DNA from: Bathynomus jamesi
Taxonomy: Eukaryota > Arthropoda > Malacostraca > Isopoda > Cirolanidae
Direction of reading: 5' to 3'
Assembly (NCBI GenBank): GCA_023014485.1
Contig: JAJOZX010009422.1
Span: 1-64,000, forward strand
DNA length: 64,000 nucleotides
Part shown: in pieces, positions 36,843-47,340 of the stretch
Layout: every line of letters begins with the position of its first letter
Position numbering within the stretch: the stretch's first letter is position 1
Notes under the pieces: model-generated
Seen by the model: the letters and a program-made list of their open reading frames with translations, nothing else
Database searches by the model: none
What the model was told of the DNA's origin: nothing
Translations under genes and position numbers: made by a program

Positions 36843-37698
36843 TATAACTCAGTGCGTCGAAAGTGTAGCTTCACTGTTAAGCTCCCGTTACCGAATGGGA
36901 AGTTTTCGCCCTCAATCGTTCTTATATATATTGTGATATTGGTTATTAAATTAGTTGCGACATTCACATAATGGGGTCTGTCATATGTAATACTCAAACT
37001 CCTTCCTCTATGGTTGGGGATGTGAGCAATGCGCAGCAGGCGTGCCTGGGTATCCCCAACAAACTGGTGCTCCACTATATTACTGTAAATATAGCACATG
37101 TCTGGGGACCTTTCAGCCAATTTCTCCATCTTCAATTGATACATTAATCTGGACAAGTTATACTGTGTCTCGTGAAATGTGTCTCTTTGGAAGGCTGCGC
37201 TATATCGGCCGTTGGTTAGAATTTTGAACTTTCTATGTTCTTTAAGACGTCTGTTAGTCTTTGATTTTAGGATTAGTGTATGTGCAGGGTTGTTTACGAT
37301 TTCATATACTAAATCATTCGTAAGGTTTGAGTTTCTTAAACTTACGTTTAAGCCTCTCACAACATCCTCGGCCGAACCATATTGACCCGGCCCTAGTCTT
37401 ACTTCTGTACTTTAATACCGTGCAATCTTAGTCCGAGCGATGCGCATAGTTTCATCCATAGCTACCCAGCTTTTTCACACTCGTCAATGTCTCTAACAAT
37501 CGTAAAAACGGTTTCTTTATGTTCAATATTTAAAAAGACGGTGTCCAGCTGAATTTCGCAAATCCCCACCTCATACGAATCACGACCCAATTCAATGTGC
37601 CCATGGAGTTCTGTTACAAAGTTGGCTAGCGTGTTGTTAGGGTGTACAGACAGGGACGAGGAGGACGGGAGTGTGACGTAGAAATGGTTAGGAGCCAT
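36842..37698 (-). pseudogene. mCP: minor capsid (penton-like) protein, broken
   Basis: Starts at the ATG at 37698 with NHFYVTLPSSSSLSVHPNNT, the usual N-terminal signature (FYVTLPS then a VGICEIQ-type block) of the Polinton minor capsid protein. The second open part (from about 37390 to 36842) ends with VEHQFVGDTQARLLR and TVKLHFRR, the family's conserved C-terminus. A frameshift after codon 77 (near 37462) and a stop near 37410 break it. It would form capsid vertices. It starts eight bases after the integrase gene stops, and its TAA shares bases with the next gene's ATG. Confidence 0.8.
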
Positions 37699-37706
37699 GT
37701 TGCATA

Positions 37707-38764
37707 CTATTTAAGCTTCATTATTGCATCAGCTTTTATATAGGTGTTGAAGCTTTCTGGGCACCCTAGCCATTTCACCAGGTACATTTTTCTCCTTCCT
37801 GAACCTTTGTTTCCTAAAATTTTCTCAATTTTAAACACATTTTTTTCTAAATTAAACGCAACTTTCTGCAATTCCTCGCTGTAAAAGCCTCCTGAGATTT
37901 CTTCCCCATTCAAATCTTCAATGTAATACATCATTATCTCACCTTTAGGTCTCACAGCCCTAACTTTAAAAATCTCGCGTGTCCATCCTTGCTCAAAACC
38001 CTTTGCGAATTTATTCCCCGAACGCGACAGCCTTACATAATCATTGATTTTGAAGCGCGCAGTGTGGTGGTGGTGGTGGTGGTGATCCATCTCTTCTCGG
38101 GAGCGTACCTCTTTCTAAAACTTCGTTAGGTGTTGCCCCAATCGTGCGATGGTGTGAGCGGTTGTAGGATGATGCCAATGATTCCAGAATGTCTAGAAAT
38201 CTGTATGTGTTTTGTATGTGTAAAATAACGGTGCATGCGTTCCTTTATGGTGCGCTGAATCTTTCAGCTAAAGAAGCCTTATGTATAGAATTGGTTTGTG
38301 TAATAGCTGATATTAAACTCTGTCAACATATTCTGAAAAGCACGGCCTATAAACTCCTTCCCCATATCCGTACAAAAATAGCCAGGAACCCTGTTTTCTT
38401 TAACATTAGCGTTTGGTGGCTTTAGCCACTGTTTCAGGTGATTTATTTTTCAGAGGAACTAGCCACAGATATCTAGAGAATACGTCTATTATGAATAGAA
38501 TGTAGCGGTAACCATCGTTTATACACAGAATATCTTTGCATGTCTTTAAATCTGCTTGCCAAATAGAATCAATCGAGGAAGCCGTTGTCTTGGCTGTTTT
38601 AAACCTTTTTCTCACAGGCTTATGAAGCGTATAAGCGTCCTGCTCCCTCAAAAATCTTTCACATCTTTTTTCTACTCCGAAACACTTCTGTACAGTCTCT
38701 CTACGCCGCCGTAAGAGGATGGGGTAGAAATGTCATAATAGCGTTTAGTTAATACGTTAGCCAT
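37707..38764 (-). pseudogene. INT: Polinton integrase with C-terminal chromodomain, frameshifted
   Basis: A retrovirus-like DDE integrase that would join the element's ends to host DNA with a 6-bp stagger. It starts at the ATG at 38764 (MANVLTKRYYD, then SSYGGVERLYRSV). The catalytic residues are all visible, in different frames: Asp in WQADL (near 38556), Asp in CTDMGKEF (near 38365) and Glu in SLAERF (near 38268). The last frame (38090-37707) has a run of seven His, an SH3-like region and a chromodomain (VFKIEKILG then YLVKWLG). At least four frameshifts are present (near 38690, 38410, 38275 and 38200). The chromodomain may steer insertion to marked chromatin, as in other chromointegrases. 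Confidence 0.88.
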
Positions 38765-38896
38765 TTGCGTATTTTAGAGGCAGGTGGGTAGGATTGGTTT
38801 AACCTCTTCTTGCTCCTCTTCAAAGGTGTTACCGCCGGGGTGAAGGCGCCTTCAATTGTGTCACAGGCGTTGCATGTTCCAAGTCTTTTAACCTGT
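38765..38896. other. short intergenic gap in the minus-strand cluster
   Basis: A gap of about 130 bp between the unknown protein gene and the integrase. It is the longest gap in the cluster and could hold a promoter or polyadenylation signal for integrase, but none is clear. Confidence 0.4.
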
Positions 38897-39468
38897 TCAG
38901 ATTTTTATCAACGTTTTAGGGACATTTATTTGTTGTAGTCTTGCTTTAATATGCTTCCATCCTGATGGTGATGGCCTATCCCACTTTCTCACCAGATCAT
39001 GGACAATGTCTACGATATTCGATCCCTGTACCTTGTTCCTTCACAATGATCTCCCCTGTATCGGTCATTGTATGGCGGGATCTCATTCAATAGATTATAA
39101 AGACTTAAGCCTTTACTCCTCAATGTAAGTGGGAGGTATTTTTTAATACATGTTCGATATGTTGTGTGGCTAATCTTTTTGGTTGGTCAGCTGTGTTCGT
39201 CGGGTACAGATCCTATGTCGCCATCGTCCCCTGTGCTGTGCCTAATAACCACAGGAATCTCTGTAGGCCTCTTATAATTTTCGTATTCGTGAAGAAATTT
39301 CTGCAGAGCTTTTGTATAAGATTCTTTTCTCATCAGTGTTTTTTCAGTTTAATAGGGCTAACAATTCGCTTCATTCTTTTAAGTCTGCTTTTACGGGGAT
39401 CTAGATACGTGTCTGGATTCCTTTGCGTGGGCGTACACCTCGTGGGGAATCACTACCACTTTCTTCAT
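38897..39468 (-). pseudogene. conserved Polinton protein of unknown function, broken
   Basis: From the ATG at 39468 the protein starts KKVVVIPHEVYAHA. Later frames give SLYNLLNEIP and, near the end, GSNIVDIVHD and GWKHIKARLQQINVP, all hallmarks of a protein found in many insect Polintons. Charged, with a basic patch (RKSRLKRMKR). At least five frame changes or stops are present. Its ATG overlaps the stop of the gene before it (TAATG). Biochemical role unknown. Confidence 0.65.
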
Positions 39469-39790
39469 TATATTAATCTAGTCAGTAAAGGACCCAAAAC
39501 TGAAAATAAGATTGGGAGAAATGACCCTCCTGTTTGTACAATAATTCGTTTTTTCTTCGCTACAGTTTGGCTTTTACGAGCGAGTGCACGTATTATGTTC
39601 TTGTAGCGGCGTAGGCGAGCCTTCTGATGGGGTTTTCATTGTACATTGCAATTTATACGTTAAGACAGATTTCACAGATGCATTTTAAAAAGTCGGCCAT
39701 CGATATTTTTAATAAACATCTGCTGCATTGCCCGAGCAGTCGATGATAGATTTTTATTAATTCACGGTATTTCTTTAGTCTCTTTGTCAT
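39468..39790 (-). pseudogene. small Polinton protein with hydrophobic C-terminus, broken
   Basis: Starts at the ATG at 39790, which overlaps the ATPase stop (ATGA). Visible parts are KRLKKYRELIKIYHR, MADFLKCICEICLNV and a C-terminal GGSFLPILFSVLGPLLT ending in a TAA that shares bases with the next ATG. A basic body with a Gly/Leu-rich hydrophobic tail is typical of a small protein found near the ATPase in insect Polintons; membrane or capsid association is a guess. At least two frameshifts occur, near 39720 and 39620. Confidence 0.55.
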
Positions 39791-40417
39791 TCTGGAATAT
39801 ACACCGTTTCAGGCTCGTTTGGAAATATATTCGTTCGCAGAAGCACTCTAAACGTGTTTCGCGGATGAAGGTCGCAAAGCTAATATCCGCAACGCGTGTT
39901 GTAGCTTCTTTATAAACTTCAAAAACTCCTTACGCTGATTCGGGAACATTTGATTGGCTAATACCCCAATGTGATACATCTCTACGTTGCGCGAATAAGA
40001 CTAGATATTGCGTATTTAACGACACATCGCGCATGTATCTATTTTGAAAAATAGATTCTGATTGATGAAGAACACGCTTATGTTAAGATGGTGGGAGAAT
40101 ACTGTAAATGTCTCGGCAAACGTTTATCCATCTCCAACATGAGATCGTCAATTACAATGTTGTATGTTCATTTCCCTTTAACGAATTAACGTCATATACG
40201 CCTTTGTGGAAGAAATATCATCTTGGTACTCGTTGAACACTGATTGATACGTCGAATAGCACCATATAACTTTATGCAACAAATTTCGAGAACATCTCCC
40301 CTTTTCTTTAATGATTTTAAGCATAAACACAGTTTTACCACATCCTGTAGGTCCAGATATAATACATGTGGATGGGCTCGTGAATCTGAATTTTTCTACA
40401 GAGTCCATTTCTAACAC
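39787..40417 (-). pseudogene. ATP: FtsK/HerA-like packaging ATPase, broken
   Basis: The first frame (40417-40178) carries the Walker A motif GPTGCGKT (near 40335-40357) after CIISG. A Walker B-like IVIDDLM follows near 40145 in another frame, and the conserved end LRTNIFPNEPE near 39810. Frames change near 40175, 40080, 40010 and 39900. This family of P-loop ATPases packages DNA into capsids in adenoviruses' relatives and virophages. About 210 codons in total, close to the family's usual 200-250. It is the first gene of the minus-strand cluster and starts 75 bp from the acceptor of the plus-strand last exon. Confidence 0.85.
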
Positions 40418-41165
40418 GTCACACTCCTAAGTGAGTCATTTACAAAATATTACAAATTTTGAGTGCTGATCCTTATATTTCTTCTCCCACAGAACCGTGA
40501 ATGACGATGAGGTAGAGCAGCCCATCATTACGGATGACCTCGACGACAGTGTAGTTGTGATCTCCTCCCCTGAACCCTCACCAGCGATACCGGTAACACG
40601 TCCAAAGCGGAGGTATGAGATACCCACGTCAGGTATAAAGCGACCGAAATACGCGTCTGTTGCAGCGGTAATAGATCCCCAACCCTCAACCTCTTACGCA
40701 ACAACCCCCAGCAGCACCTAATATATCCCCTTATTCATCCGCCGCCCCCCGTTCTGTTAAGTCTACAATAATAGAGCCCCAACCATCAACCTCCTACGCA
40801 ACAGGGCCCCCATCAGCAGCACCTTCCGCTAATATATCCACTAATTCATCCGCCGCCCCCGTTCTGTTGAGGATGGTATAACGCTGGAATTGGTGCGATC
40901 CGCAGCCCCCACCCCAGCCTTGACTAGAAATCGGTATAGAGTCAGGGTCGACCCTAGAGTCATGTATAGCAATGGAATTGAGCGCGGACTACGCCGGGTT
41001 GTAGAGTATTATAGAGTTTGCTCTTCAGAATCGTGACGAGCGTGAAGTCAGGACGAGTCTGTCCTTTGGATTCGGGTCAGATGACGGTGATGTAGACGAT
41101 TATTGGGTGATAGTGCCATTTAGACGTTTGGCGGCTGAAGATGTAGAATATATATTAGGCGTATA

Positions 41166-44100
41166 ATGCAAGCCGCCCAAAGTAGTATAGCCTTCAATAT
41201 GGACAACTTCACGGTAAATATTGACCATGTATACCGTGTTGCGGGTCATAGTGCCATACCGTATACTCTTAACTTCAATTCTCAAGCTATTTATAGACGG
41301 CATATAAACGTCGATCGTGGTTGCGGCTTTATAGCAGTACTCTTAGCACGTATGTTTACTGTACAAAATACACGAACTCAAAAAATTTGGTTGCCTACAG
41401 TCGTGGAGCGTGCCCGTAAACTAGCTGTAGACTGTGAACTTGAATTTGACTGTAATATGGGTCCTGAAGAGCTGAGAAGGGTAGAACAGGAAATGAATGT
41501 CCGCATAGTTGTGTTTGGGTTGGATGATCGTCGTAGGACTGTGTATGTTTTTAAAAGCTGTGTGAGAGATCGTACAAGGCCCCTACTTATTTTAGGATTG
41601 TCAGGGACAACGTATCTCCCCATCCGTAATATAAGGTGGCTTTACGCGAGTTATGACAAAAGTCGAAAATATGGGAGACATCATGATTTGTGTAAGGGGT
41701 GCCTCGAGTTTGCGGATGATATAGTGAGACATTGTAAAGAATGTCACATGGTATGTGAGCAGTGTAAAAGCACCAAATGTGAAAGCCGTGTAGTTGAAGC
41801 TGAGAAGAGAGACTGTGATGTGTGTAGACGCACATTTTTCAATAATAGCTGTTTTGATTTCCATAAATCAATTGGCACGTGCAGGAAAATGAGAATCTGT
41901 GAATGTGGTATGTTTCACACAATGGATAATTGGGGAAAATTTAAGCACAAGTGTGACGTAATTCACTGTCCTACATGCCAGGAGGAATATAAGGCGGATG
42001 GAGTAAAGCATGTATGTTATATGAAAGATGCTAAGCCTAAAAATAACCCTTGTATAACTGTATACTACGATATAGAAACATATACGAACGCTGAAACCAA
42101 AGAGGTAATTCCACATTTACTTGTGAGCCAGACTATCTGTGATGAGTGTATGGATATCGAATGTGACGAGTGCCCCAAATGTGGTAAACGGACAAACGTT
42201 TTTAAAACGAATGTCAGCGATAGTCCTGTGAAACTATTTGTGTCCTATATTGTCAAGTTAGCCGACAAGTTCAAAAAAATGACTGTGTATATTCTCGCCC
42301 ATAACGGGGCAAAGTTTGACACGCAGTTCCTTTATAAGGAGTTGCTTGAACACGAATCCTCTGAGATATTTACAGGTGATCCATTGAAAAGAGGCAACAA
42401 ATTAATACAGATGCAGATAAGAGGCAATGTACAATTTAAAGATACTTTATTATTCACACCTTGTAAATTAGCAAAGCTACCCAAGGTGATGGGAGTAGCA
42501 GCTGAAGTTTCCAAAGGATACTTCCCATACACTTTCCTCACCAGCGAGACTTTAAACTACGTAGGCCCACCACCCCCCAAACATTATTTTGACTGTATGG
42601 ATGAACGTGAAGACTTTGATCGATACTACGACAGTTTTAATGAAAGTAACCCTTATAATATAGCTGATGAATGTGAGCGTTATTGCGTGAATGATGTGCG
42701 CGTGCTTAGAGTATGTTTCCAGGCCTTTAGAAGGATGTACATAGCCCGTTTCAAATGCGATCCACTGCAAGTCGCAACCACCATCGCATCATTATGTTTT
42801 ACGGTGTTCAAGAATAACTTCATGCCGAAAGACACCTTAGCCATTATTCACCGAAACAATCCCCGCAGTTACGGGCACAAGGCTATTTACTGGCTCATAC
42901 ACCTACAGCAACAGACAGGTGTATACATAAAGCACGCCCGCAACACGGGTGAAGTACCCATTAAGATTAATGGACGTGTTTTTTGGGTTGATGGGTTAAG
43001 TGAAAACCGTGTCACTGGTGTGAAGACTGTGTACTCCTTTAACGGTTGCTGGTGGCATGGATGCCCCCGTCCTGAGTGCGGATCACCGGAGATATCCACG
43101 GTAGGTCTCCTGCCGACTGTCTTGCATCGACCCGCACCCGCGATCAACTTATAGGATCACAGTTCACTCACAAAGTCTTGTGGGAGCATGAATATGATGC
43201 ACGGATGGAGACAGACGAGGTGTACCGTGAGGAAATAAAACGATCAAGCGTTCAATGGTGCTGGATCCTCTCAAATGTGGTGATAGCTTGTTTGGAGGAC
43301 GTACAAATCCTTTCAGACTATACTTCCCACCTACGGAGGGCGTGAAGCTCCATTACTACGATTTCTGTTCTTTATACCCATACGTGATGAAGAGCAATCC
43401 GTACCCCGTGGGCGCTCCTGAGAAACTGGTGGGACCTAGCCTACCTCCATCAATGAATTTTCAAAAAATTTGAATGATCGTTACTTTGGGCTCTTTCGTA
43501 GACGTACTCCCCCCACGCAATTTATGGATGCCGATCTTACCTGTCGTTATCGACGACAAGCTCATGTTTCCCCTGTGCGTGAAGTGCGCGGAAGAGGATA
43601 ACGGCGAATGTAACCATATACCCCACCAGCGTAAGATCAGAGGCGTATATACAAGTCCTGAGTTGGCCCTAGCCGTGCGCCATGGTTATAGAATACTGAA
43701 GATACATGAGGTGTGGAGGTTTCAGAAGCTACCCAACCTTTTCACACCATATATAAACACCTTTTTGAAGGATAAGGTTGAGGCATCAGGGTATCCGCGA
43801 GGAGTTGATACCGAAGATGAAAAGTCTGCCTATATTCAACGTTACCGCGACCGCGAAGGTATACAACTTGATCGTGTCCAAATTGTAAAGAATCCTGGCA
43901 AGCGCTTTAGTGCAAAGTTGTGTCTAAACAGTCTATGGGGAAAATTTGCGCAGAATAGAATTTAAAGAATACGGCAGAGGGAGCATTCATTTGGCACAAA
44001 GTTATAGCGATGTCTGGGATTATGCCAATGCCCCCGATAAAGAGGTCATGGAGATCGTAAATGTAGGTAATACTTACGTAATAAAGTACAACAACACTGA

Positions 44101-44652
44101 ATTTGCCACAGATACCTCAAGGGTTACAAACATACCTGTGGCCCCAGCTTCACACAACAGCCTAGTCGATAAAAACTTTGGGGTCTATTGCATTCTCATG
44201 GGCGGAGAGTATTGTATGCCGATACAGATAGCGTGATATTCACAGAGAGGGAGGGTGAATACATGCCCACTATTGGGGAGTTCCTCGGCGAGCTCACTGA
44301 TGAGATCAAGGATGAGTATGGGGACAACGCATACGCCGACTCTTTTGCCTCAACAGGACCTAAGACTTATGGGGTACGGGTCAGGGTGGGGGAGGAAATG
44401 AAATATATCGTGAAGGCAAAGGGTATTACGCTCAACCATGCGAATCGGGAGGTTGTTAACTTTGAGTCGTTGAAGGATCTAGTATGTTTGGATGAACAAC
44501 CTCCCCAACTAATTGTAAGCACCCACAATTTTCGGGCGCAGAAGCTGGGGGGCGTGAAGGAACTTAGGGGTACGATGGTGTGCCGTAACACCTATAGGAA
44601 ACGTTACCAGATACCTGGTACCTATGATACCGTACCCTTTGGATACCAATAA
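41166..44652 (+). pseudogene. polB: protein-primed family B DNA polymerase, frameshifted
   Basis: About 1160 codons. The ATG overlaps the stop of the upstream exon (TAATG). The N-terminal 280 residues hold a Cys/His-rich region with repeated CxxC pairs (41690-42030). Exonuclease motifs: YYDIET (near 42064), HNGAKFD (near 42298) and YCVNDV (near 42680). Polymerase motifs: DFCSLYP (near 43358), KLCLNSLWGKF (near 43917) and YADTDS (near 44215), the latter with the two catalytic aspartates. So all key residues remain. Frame changes occur near 43090, 43300, 43470-43500 (two), 43950 and 44210, all in the C-terminal half, while the first 640 codons are open. It would copy the element from a terminal protein primer. 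Confidence 0.93.
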
Positions 44653-44973
44653 TGCTTCTAACTCACACGTCTTGTATATAATCGTATCTATTTGTAAATA
44701 TATATATATATATATACATATATAACTTGAATATCTCGTTTATTAAATCGTATTTGTAAATATATATAACTTGAATATCTCGTTTGTTAAATAAATCATG
44801 TTTCAAATAGCGTTTCACTTTCTCCTTTGTGTGTGTGTGTGTGTGTGTGTCTGTGTGTGCAGGTGAAAGTTCTAAGCTCCGCCCACTGTAAGACCGTGAG
44901 TCATGCTACTATCTGGGAGTCCCTGCCTGGTCAGTCGACCGCAGTAAGCCCGAGAGATCAGACGTGTATTCAA
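44653..44973. other. AT-rich spacer with direct repeats and (GT)n
   Basis: A duplicated segment contains ATAACTTGAATATCTCGTTT (near 44722 and 44766), with (TA)n tracts and a (GT)n tract at 44828-44858. It separates the polymerase gene from the right-end cassette and probably holds its promoter, although no clear TATA context was found. Confidence 0.6.
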
Positions 44974-45564
44974 ATGGCTACCTTTAATAATGCTTGTACA
45001 ACGTTTACGAAATGGTATTCAGTAAAGTGCCAGGATGTGGTGGATACCGAAAAACTTCCTATACCTCCCTCCTATGCCTCTTTTAAAAACACATTGGATT
45101 GTGCGAAGTTCCAAGATGTACAAATACTCTACGGATGTTCTGGTGAGACCGTTGAAGGCTTTCGTTGCACAGACGATGTGCTGAAGTATACTGCAGAGCT
45201 AAACTTTATAAAGTCTCACATACACCGTGAAGTAAAAGAAACAACGCGTGCAGAAGAGAAGCAGCAGGTATGGCTAATGAGTCTTGCTGATGGGTGGTGT
45301 GACAAGCGGTATTACGTCATGCTACACCATGTCGATTACTCATACCCTACGACTGGAAATGTGAATCTCGTAATCATGGACAATCTTAAGTATTTTTATC
45401 ACTATATTAACGTATATTATGATGAGGTTCGTAGTGAGGTTGTGGCTAGTGCCCTGCGTGAATTTTTAACAGAGTTTAGAGACGAGTATCGTTTTATGGG
45501 CAGAAAGGCAAAATATGAACATATGTTCCTCTCAAATAGTGCGCCGGAGTGTGGAGATATTTAG
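44974..45564 (+). CDS. unknown right-end cassette protein, 196 residues
   Basis: An open frame from the ATG at 44974; the frame is open further up only through the (GT)n tract, so the later ATG is preferred. I do not recognise a domain. It has Cys residues spread over the N-terminal half, a central charged stretch and a C-terminal EFRDEYR...MFLSNSAP block that is conserved in the decayed second Polinton at 27059-27297. Conservation between two copies supports a real gene. It is first of four small genes after the polymerase, not part of the core Polinton set, so a lineage-specific role such as host interaction is possible but unproven. Confidence 0.7.
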   Translation: MATFNNACTTFTKWYSVKCQDVVDTEKLPIPPSYASFKNTLDCAKFQDVQILYGCSGETVEGFRCTDDVLKYTAELNFIKSHIHREVKETTRAEEKQQVWLMSLADGWCDKRYYVMLHHVDYSYPTTGNVNLVIMDNLKYFYHYINVYYDEVRSEVVASALREFLTEFRDEYRFMGRKAKYEHMFLSNSAPECGDI

Positions 45565-45574
45565 TAAAACATAA

Positions 45575-45790
45575 AATGTTCCTAGTTCTTATCCAAAATG
45601 TCTGGTGCGTAGGCTGGTAGTGATATTCTTGTACCGGTACAACAATTCGACTCGAGGAACAAGCCCATTCACGTATCATCGAGTCAGCCGCCCGTCGAAC
45701 CATTCCTGCCTACCTGCGTGCCTCACACGGCTCATAGTTATCTCAGAGCTTGAGCCGAGTGGACGTGCGCTCCTCGAATACGATGGAACT
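45575..45790 (+). pseudogene. small cassette gene, broken
   Basis: Equivalent to the intact 65-codon frame at 26800-26997. The 3-prime part encodes LIVISELEPSGRALLEYDG in one frame and the 5-prime part (EEQAHSRIIESAARR near 45655) in another, so a frameshift lies near 45735. It ends at the start of the next gene. Function unknown. Confidence 0.5.
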
Positions 45791-46494
45791 TCCTTTGAGC
45801 AGCATTCTCAACGCCTCGTACTATGTGTCCGTAACGAAATCGTTGCGCGTGTTCAGGCGTAATTCCGGTACCATTAGCTATGTACTGGAAACGGAATGTA
45901 GACCGACAAACAAACGGGTTTATTTAAGTATCGAGGAGATGAATAGAATCTTTGTGATAGTTGAGAAGTGGAGTGAAGATCGTTATAAAATACCTGCTAA
46001 CGTAGGTACAAGAAGAAAGCAGATTAGTGACGCACCCTCATACGCCGTTGTATGTACGTTGTGTATAAATAACGATCGGCCGTGCATTGATGTAAGGCTG
46101 ATGTGGAAGAATGCTTCTGATAATAACGCTCTTATTCCTACGCGAAACCGTTTCATCCTCGACAGAATGTTTGAAATCGTCGGATTCCGTAAGCTGAAAC
46201 CTATATTAGACGCGCGTGTTACGGACATGCTTTATTTTGATACAGTACTTGAATACGCCTACACCGCTCTGCTCGATGGGTTTACCGAGTGTAGGACTGG
46301 TGAGAATGGTCTAGAGCTGGACGTTTATTTAAAAAGTTTACTCTTTGAAATACCATGAACTTTGGTACAAAGCAATTGATCGGTACAAGGCTGAGCTCAC
46401 CTACACCGTTCACCCTGAAGAACTATTTCTTTATATAACGCGCAGTTGTCGTAACGATTTAGAAGATTATTTCAATTGCCGCTATGTTGAGTGA
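45783..46494 (+). pseudogene. unknown right-end cassette protein, frameshifted near its end
   Basis: Start ATG at 45783 (MELPLS), matching the start of the homologue at 26793. The frame is open to 46358 (192 residues). The homologue shows the protein should go on: the matching C-terminal part (ELWYK, YTVHPEEL, DYFNCRY) lies in another frame to a stop at 46494, so one indel sits near 46340-46350. No known domain; the EEMNRIFVIVE block is the best conserved. It overlaps the next gene's start by 11 bp. Confidence 0.72.
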
Positions 46495-46828
46495 GTTCAC
46501 GATTGAAAAGCTCGAGTCGGTAGAAATAAACCCTCGATTGGAAAAGCGTTCTTATAAACTTGTATTTAATAATGTAGCTAACGATGAACTCTTTGTGCGT
46601 GCTTTTGATTGTATTCTAGACGTGTTTAAAGATGACTTACCAACCGGTTTTAAAGTGGGAACAAAAATAGTACTGAACGATATGAAAGCCCTTCATATCG
46701 AATACAGGTTTCCCTCTACTTTAAGCGGTGAAATATTATTAAGCCGCATATACTGCGTAATGCAGAGCAATAATGATGTAATTGTAAACTCGATTAAGAC
46801 CGAGTTTAGTATTTTGAAAAAAAAGTGA
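46484..46828 (+). CDS. unknown right-end cassette protein, 114 residues
   Basis: An open frame whose ATG overlaps the true end of the 45783 gene. Rich in Lys/Glu with no membrane segment. Homologues are seen in the second Polinton (24594-24979) and as a 145-bp inverted piece in the left arm (32889-33034). No known domain. It is the last gene before the right-end repeats. The tight overlap suggests the cassette is read from one transcript. Confidence 0.7.
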   Translation: MLSEFTIEKLESVEINPRLEKRSYKLVFNNVANDELFVRAFDCILDVFKDDLPTGFKVGTKIVLNDMKALHIEYRFPSTLSGEILLSRIYCVMQSNNDVIVNSIKTEFSILKKK

Positions 46829-46839
46829 ATTGTATTTAT

Positions 46840-46944
46840 ATTTTGCTTGACATTTCTCCTGTACTGATTATACGCATATTTCTATTGAAATGTATATTTA
46901 TTTCTATTTGAAAAGAATATTTATTTTATAAATATATCTCCATA

Positions 46945-46979
<35 letters not shown>

Positions 46980-47225
46980 TTCTCCTGCACTGTTATGTAC
47001 ATATTTCTATTGAAGTGTATATTTATTTGAAATGTATATTTTATTTTATATATATCCATAATTGTGTGTATATATTTCCTGTACTGTTATATGCATATTC
47101 CTCAAATGTATATTTATTTGAAATGTATATTTTATTTTATATATATCCATAATTGTGTGTATATATTTCCTGTACTGTTATATGCATATTCCTCAAATGT
47201 ATATTTATTTTCTATATATTTATAA
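46840..47225. repeat. about 95-bp tandem repeats, right subterminal region
   Basis: Four imperfect copies containing CCTG.ACTG.TAT, TGTATATTTATTTGAAATGT and ATATCCATAATTGTGTGT. The last two are almost identical. A (GT)n tract (46948-46974) lies in the first copies. No coding potential. Confidence 0.85.
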
Positions 47226-47340
47226 TAAAAAGAATGATGCAATGTTGTTTTACTTAATTGTTATGCCTTCTACTACCGGTATTCGAAATATAATAATGTA
47301 TACAGTGGTATTGCGGTATCTGGCAACATTTAAGCCTTCT
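47226..47340. other. spacer, nothing recognised
   Basis: AT-rich link between the two repeat blocks at the right end; no feature seen. Confidence 0.6.

Larger units (their letters stand above)
33512..41166 (+). pseudogene. spliced Polinton gene with duplicated exons, spanning the capsid cluster
   Basis: Proposed exons: 33512-33681, 33894-34160, 34379-34474 and 40493-41166. All three donors are GTAAGT. The first two acceptors are CCTTTAAG and the last is TTCTCCCACAG. Each junction has the same phase (two bases then one) and stays in frame, including the 6-kb jump to the last exon. The protein is acidic at the N-terminus. The last exon begins acidic, has a hydrophobic patch flanked by acids (DDSVVVIS), two proline/serine-rich repeats and a basic C-terminal part. 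It ends with TAATG overlapping the polymerase start. Breaks lie in the last exon near 40710, 40880 and 41020. Function unknown; it could be a terminal protein or a regulator. The long intron contains all minus-strand capsid genes, which recalls adenovirus E2B transcripts. Confidence 0.6.

Noticed and set aside
39166..39606. A 146-codon plus-strand frame
   Set aside because: It lies opposite conserved but frameshifted Polinton coding sequence on the minus strand; a shadow frame.
40436..40627. A minus-strand frame of 63 codons ahead of the ATPase
   Set aside because: It overlaps the last exon of the spliced gene on the other strand and has no family match.
32891..46790. The inverted match 32889-33034 versus 46651-46792 as the Polinton terminal repeats
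   Set aside because: It begins with AG on the outer side, but the flanks show no 6-bp duplication and one copy lies within a coding gene. True ends with a perfect duplication lie further out at 30813 and 47894.
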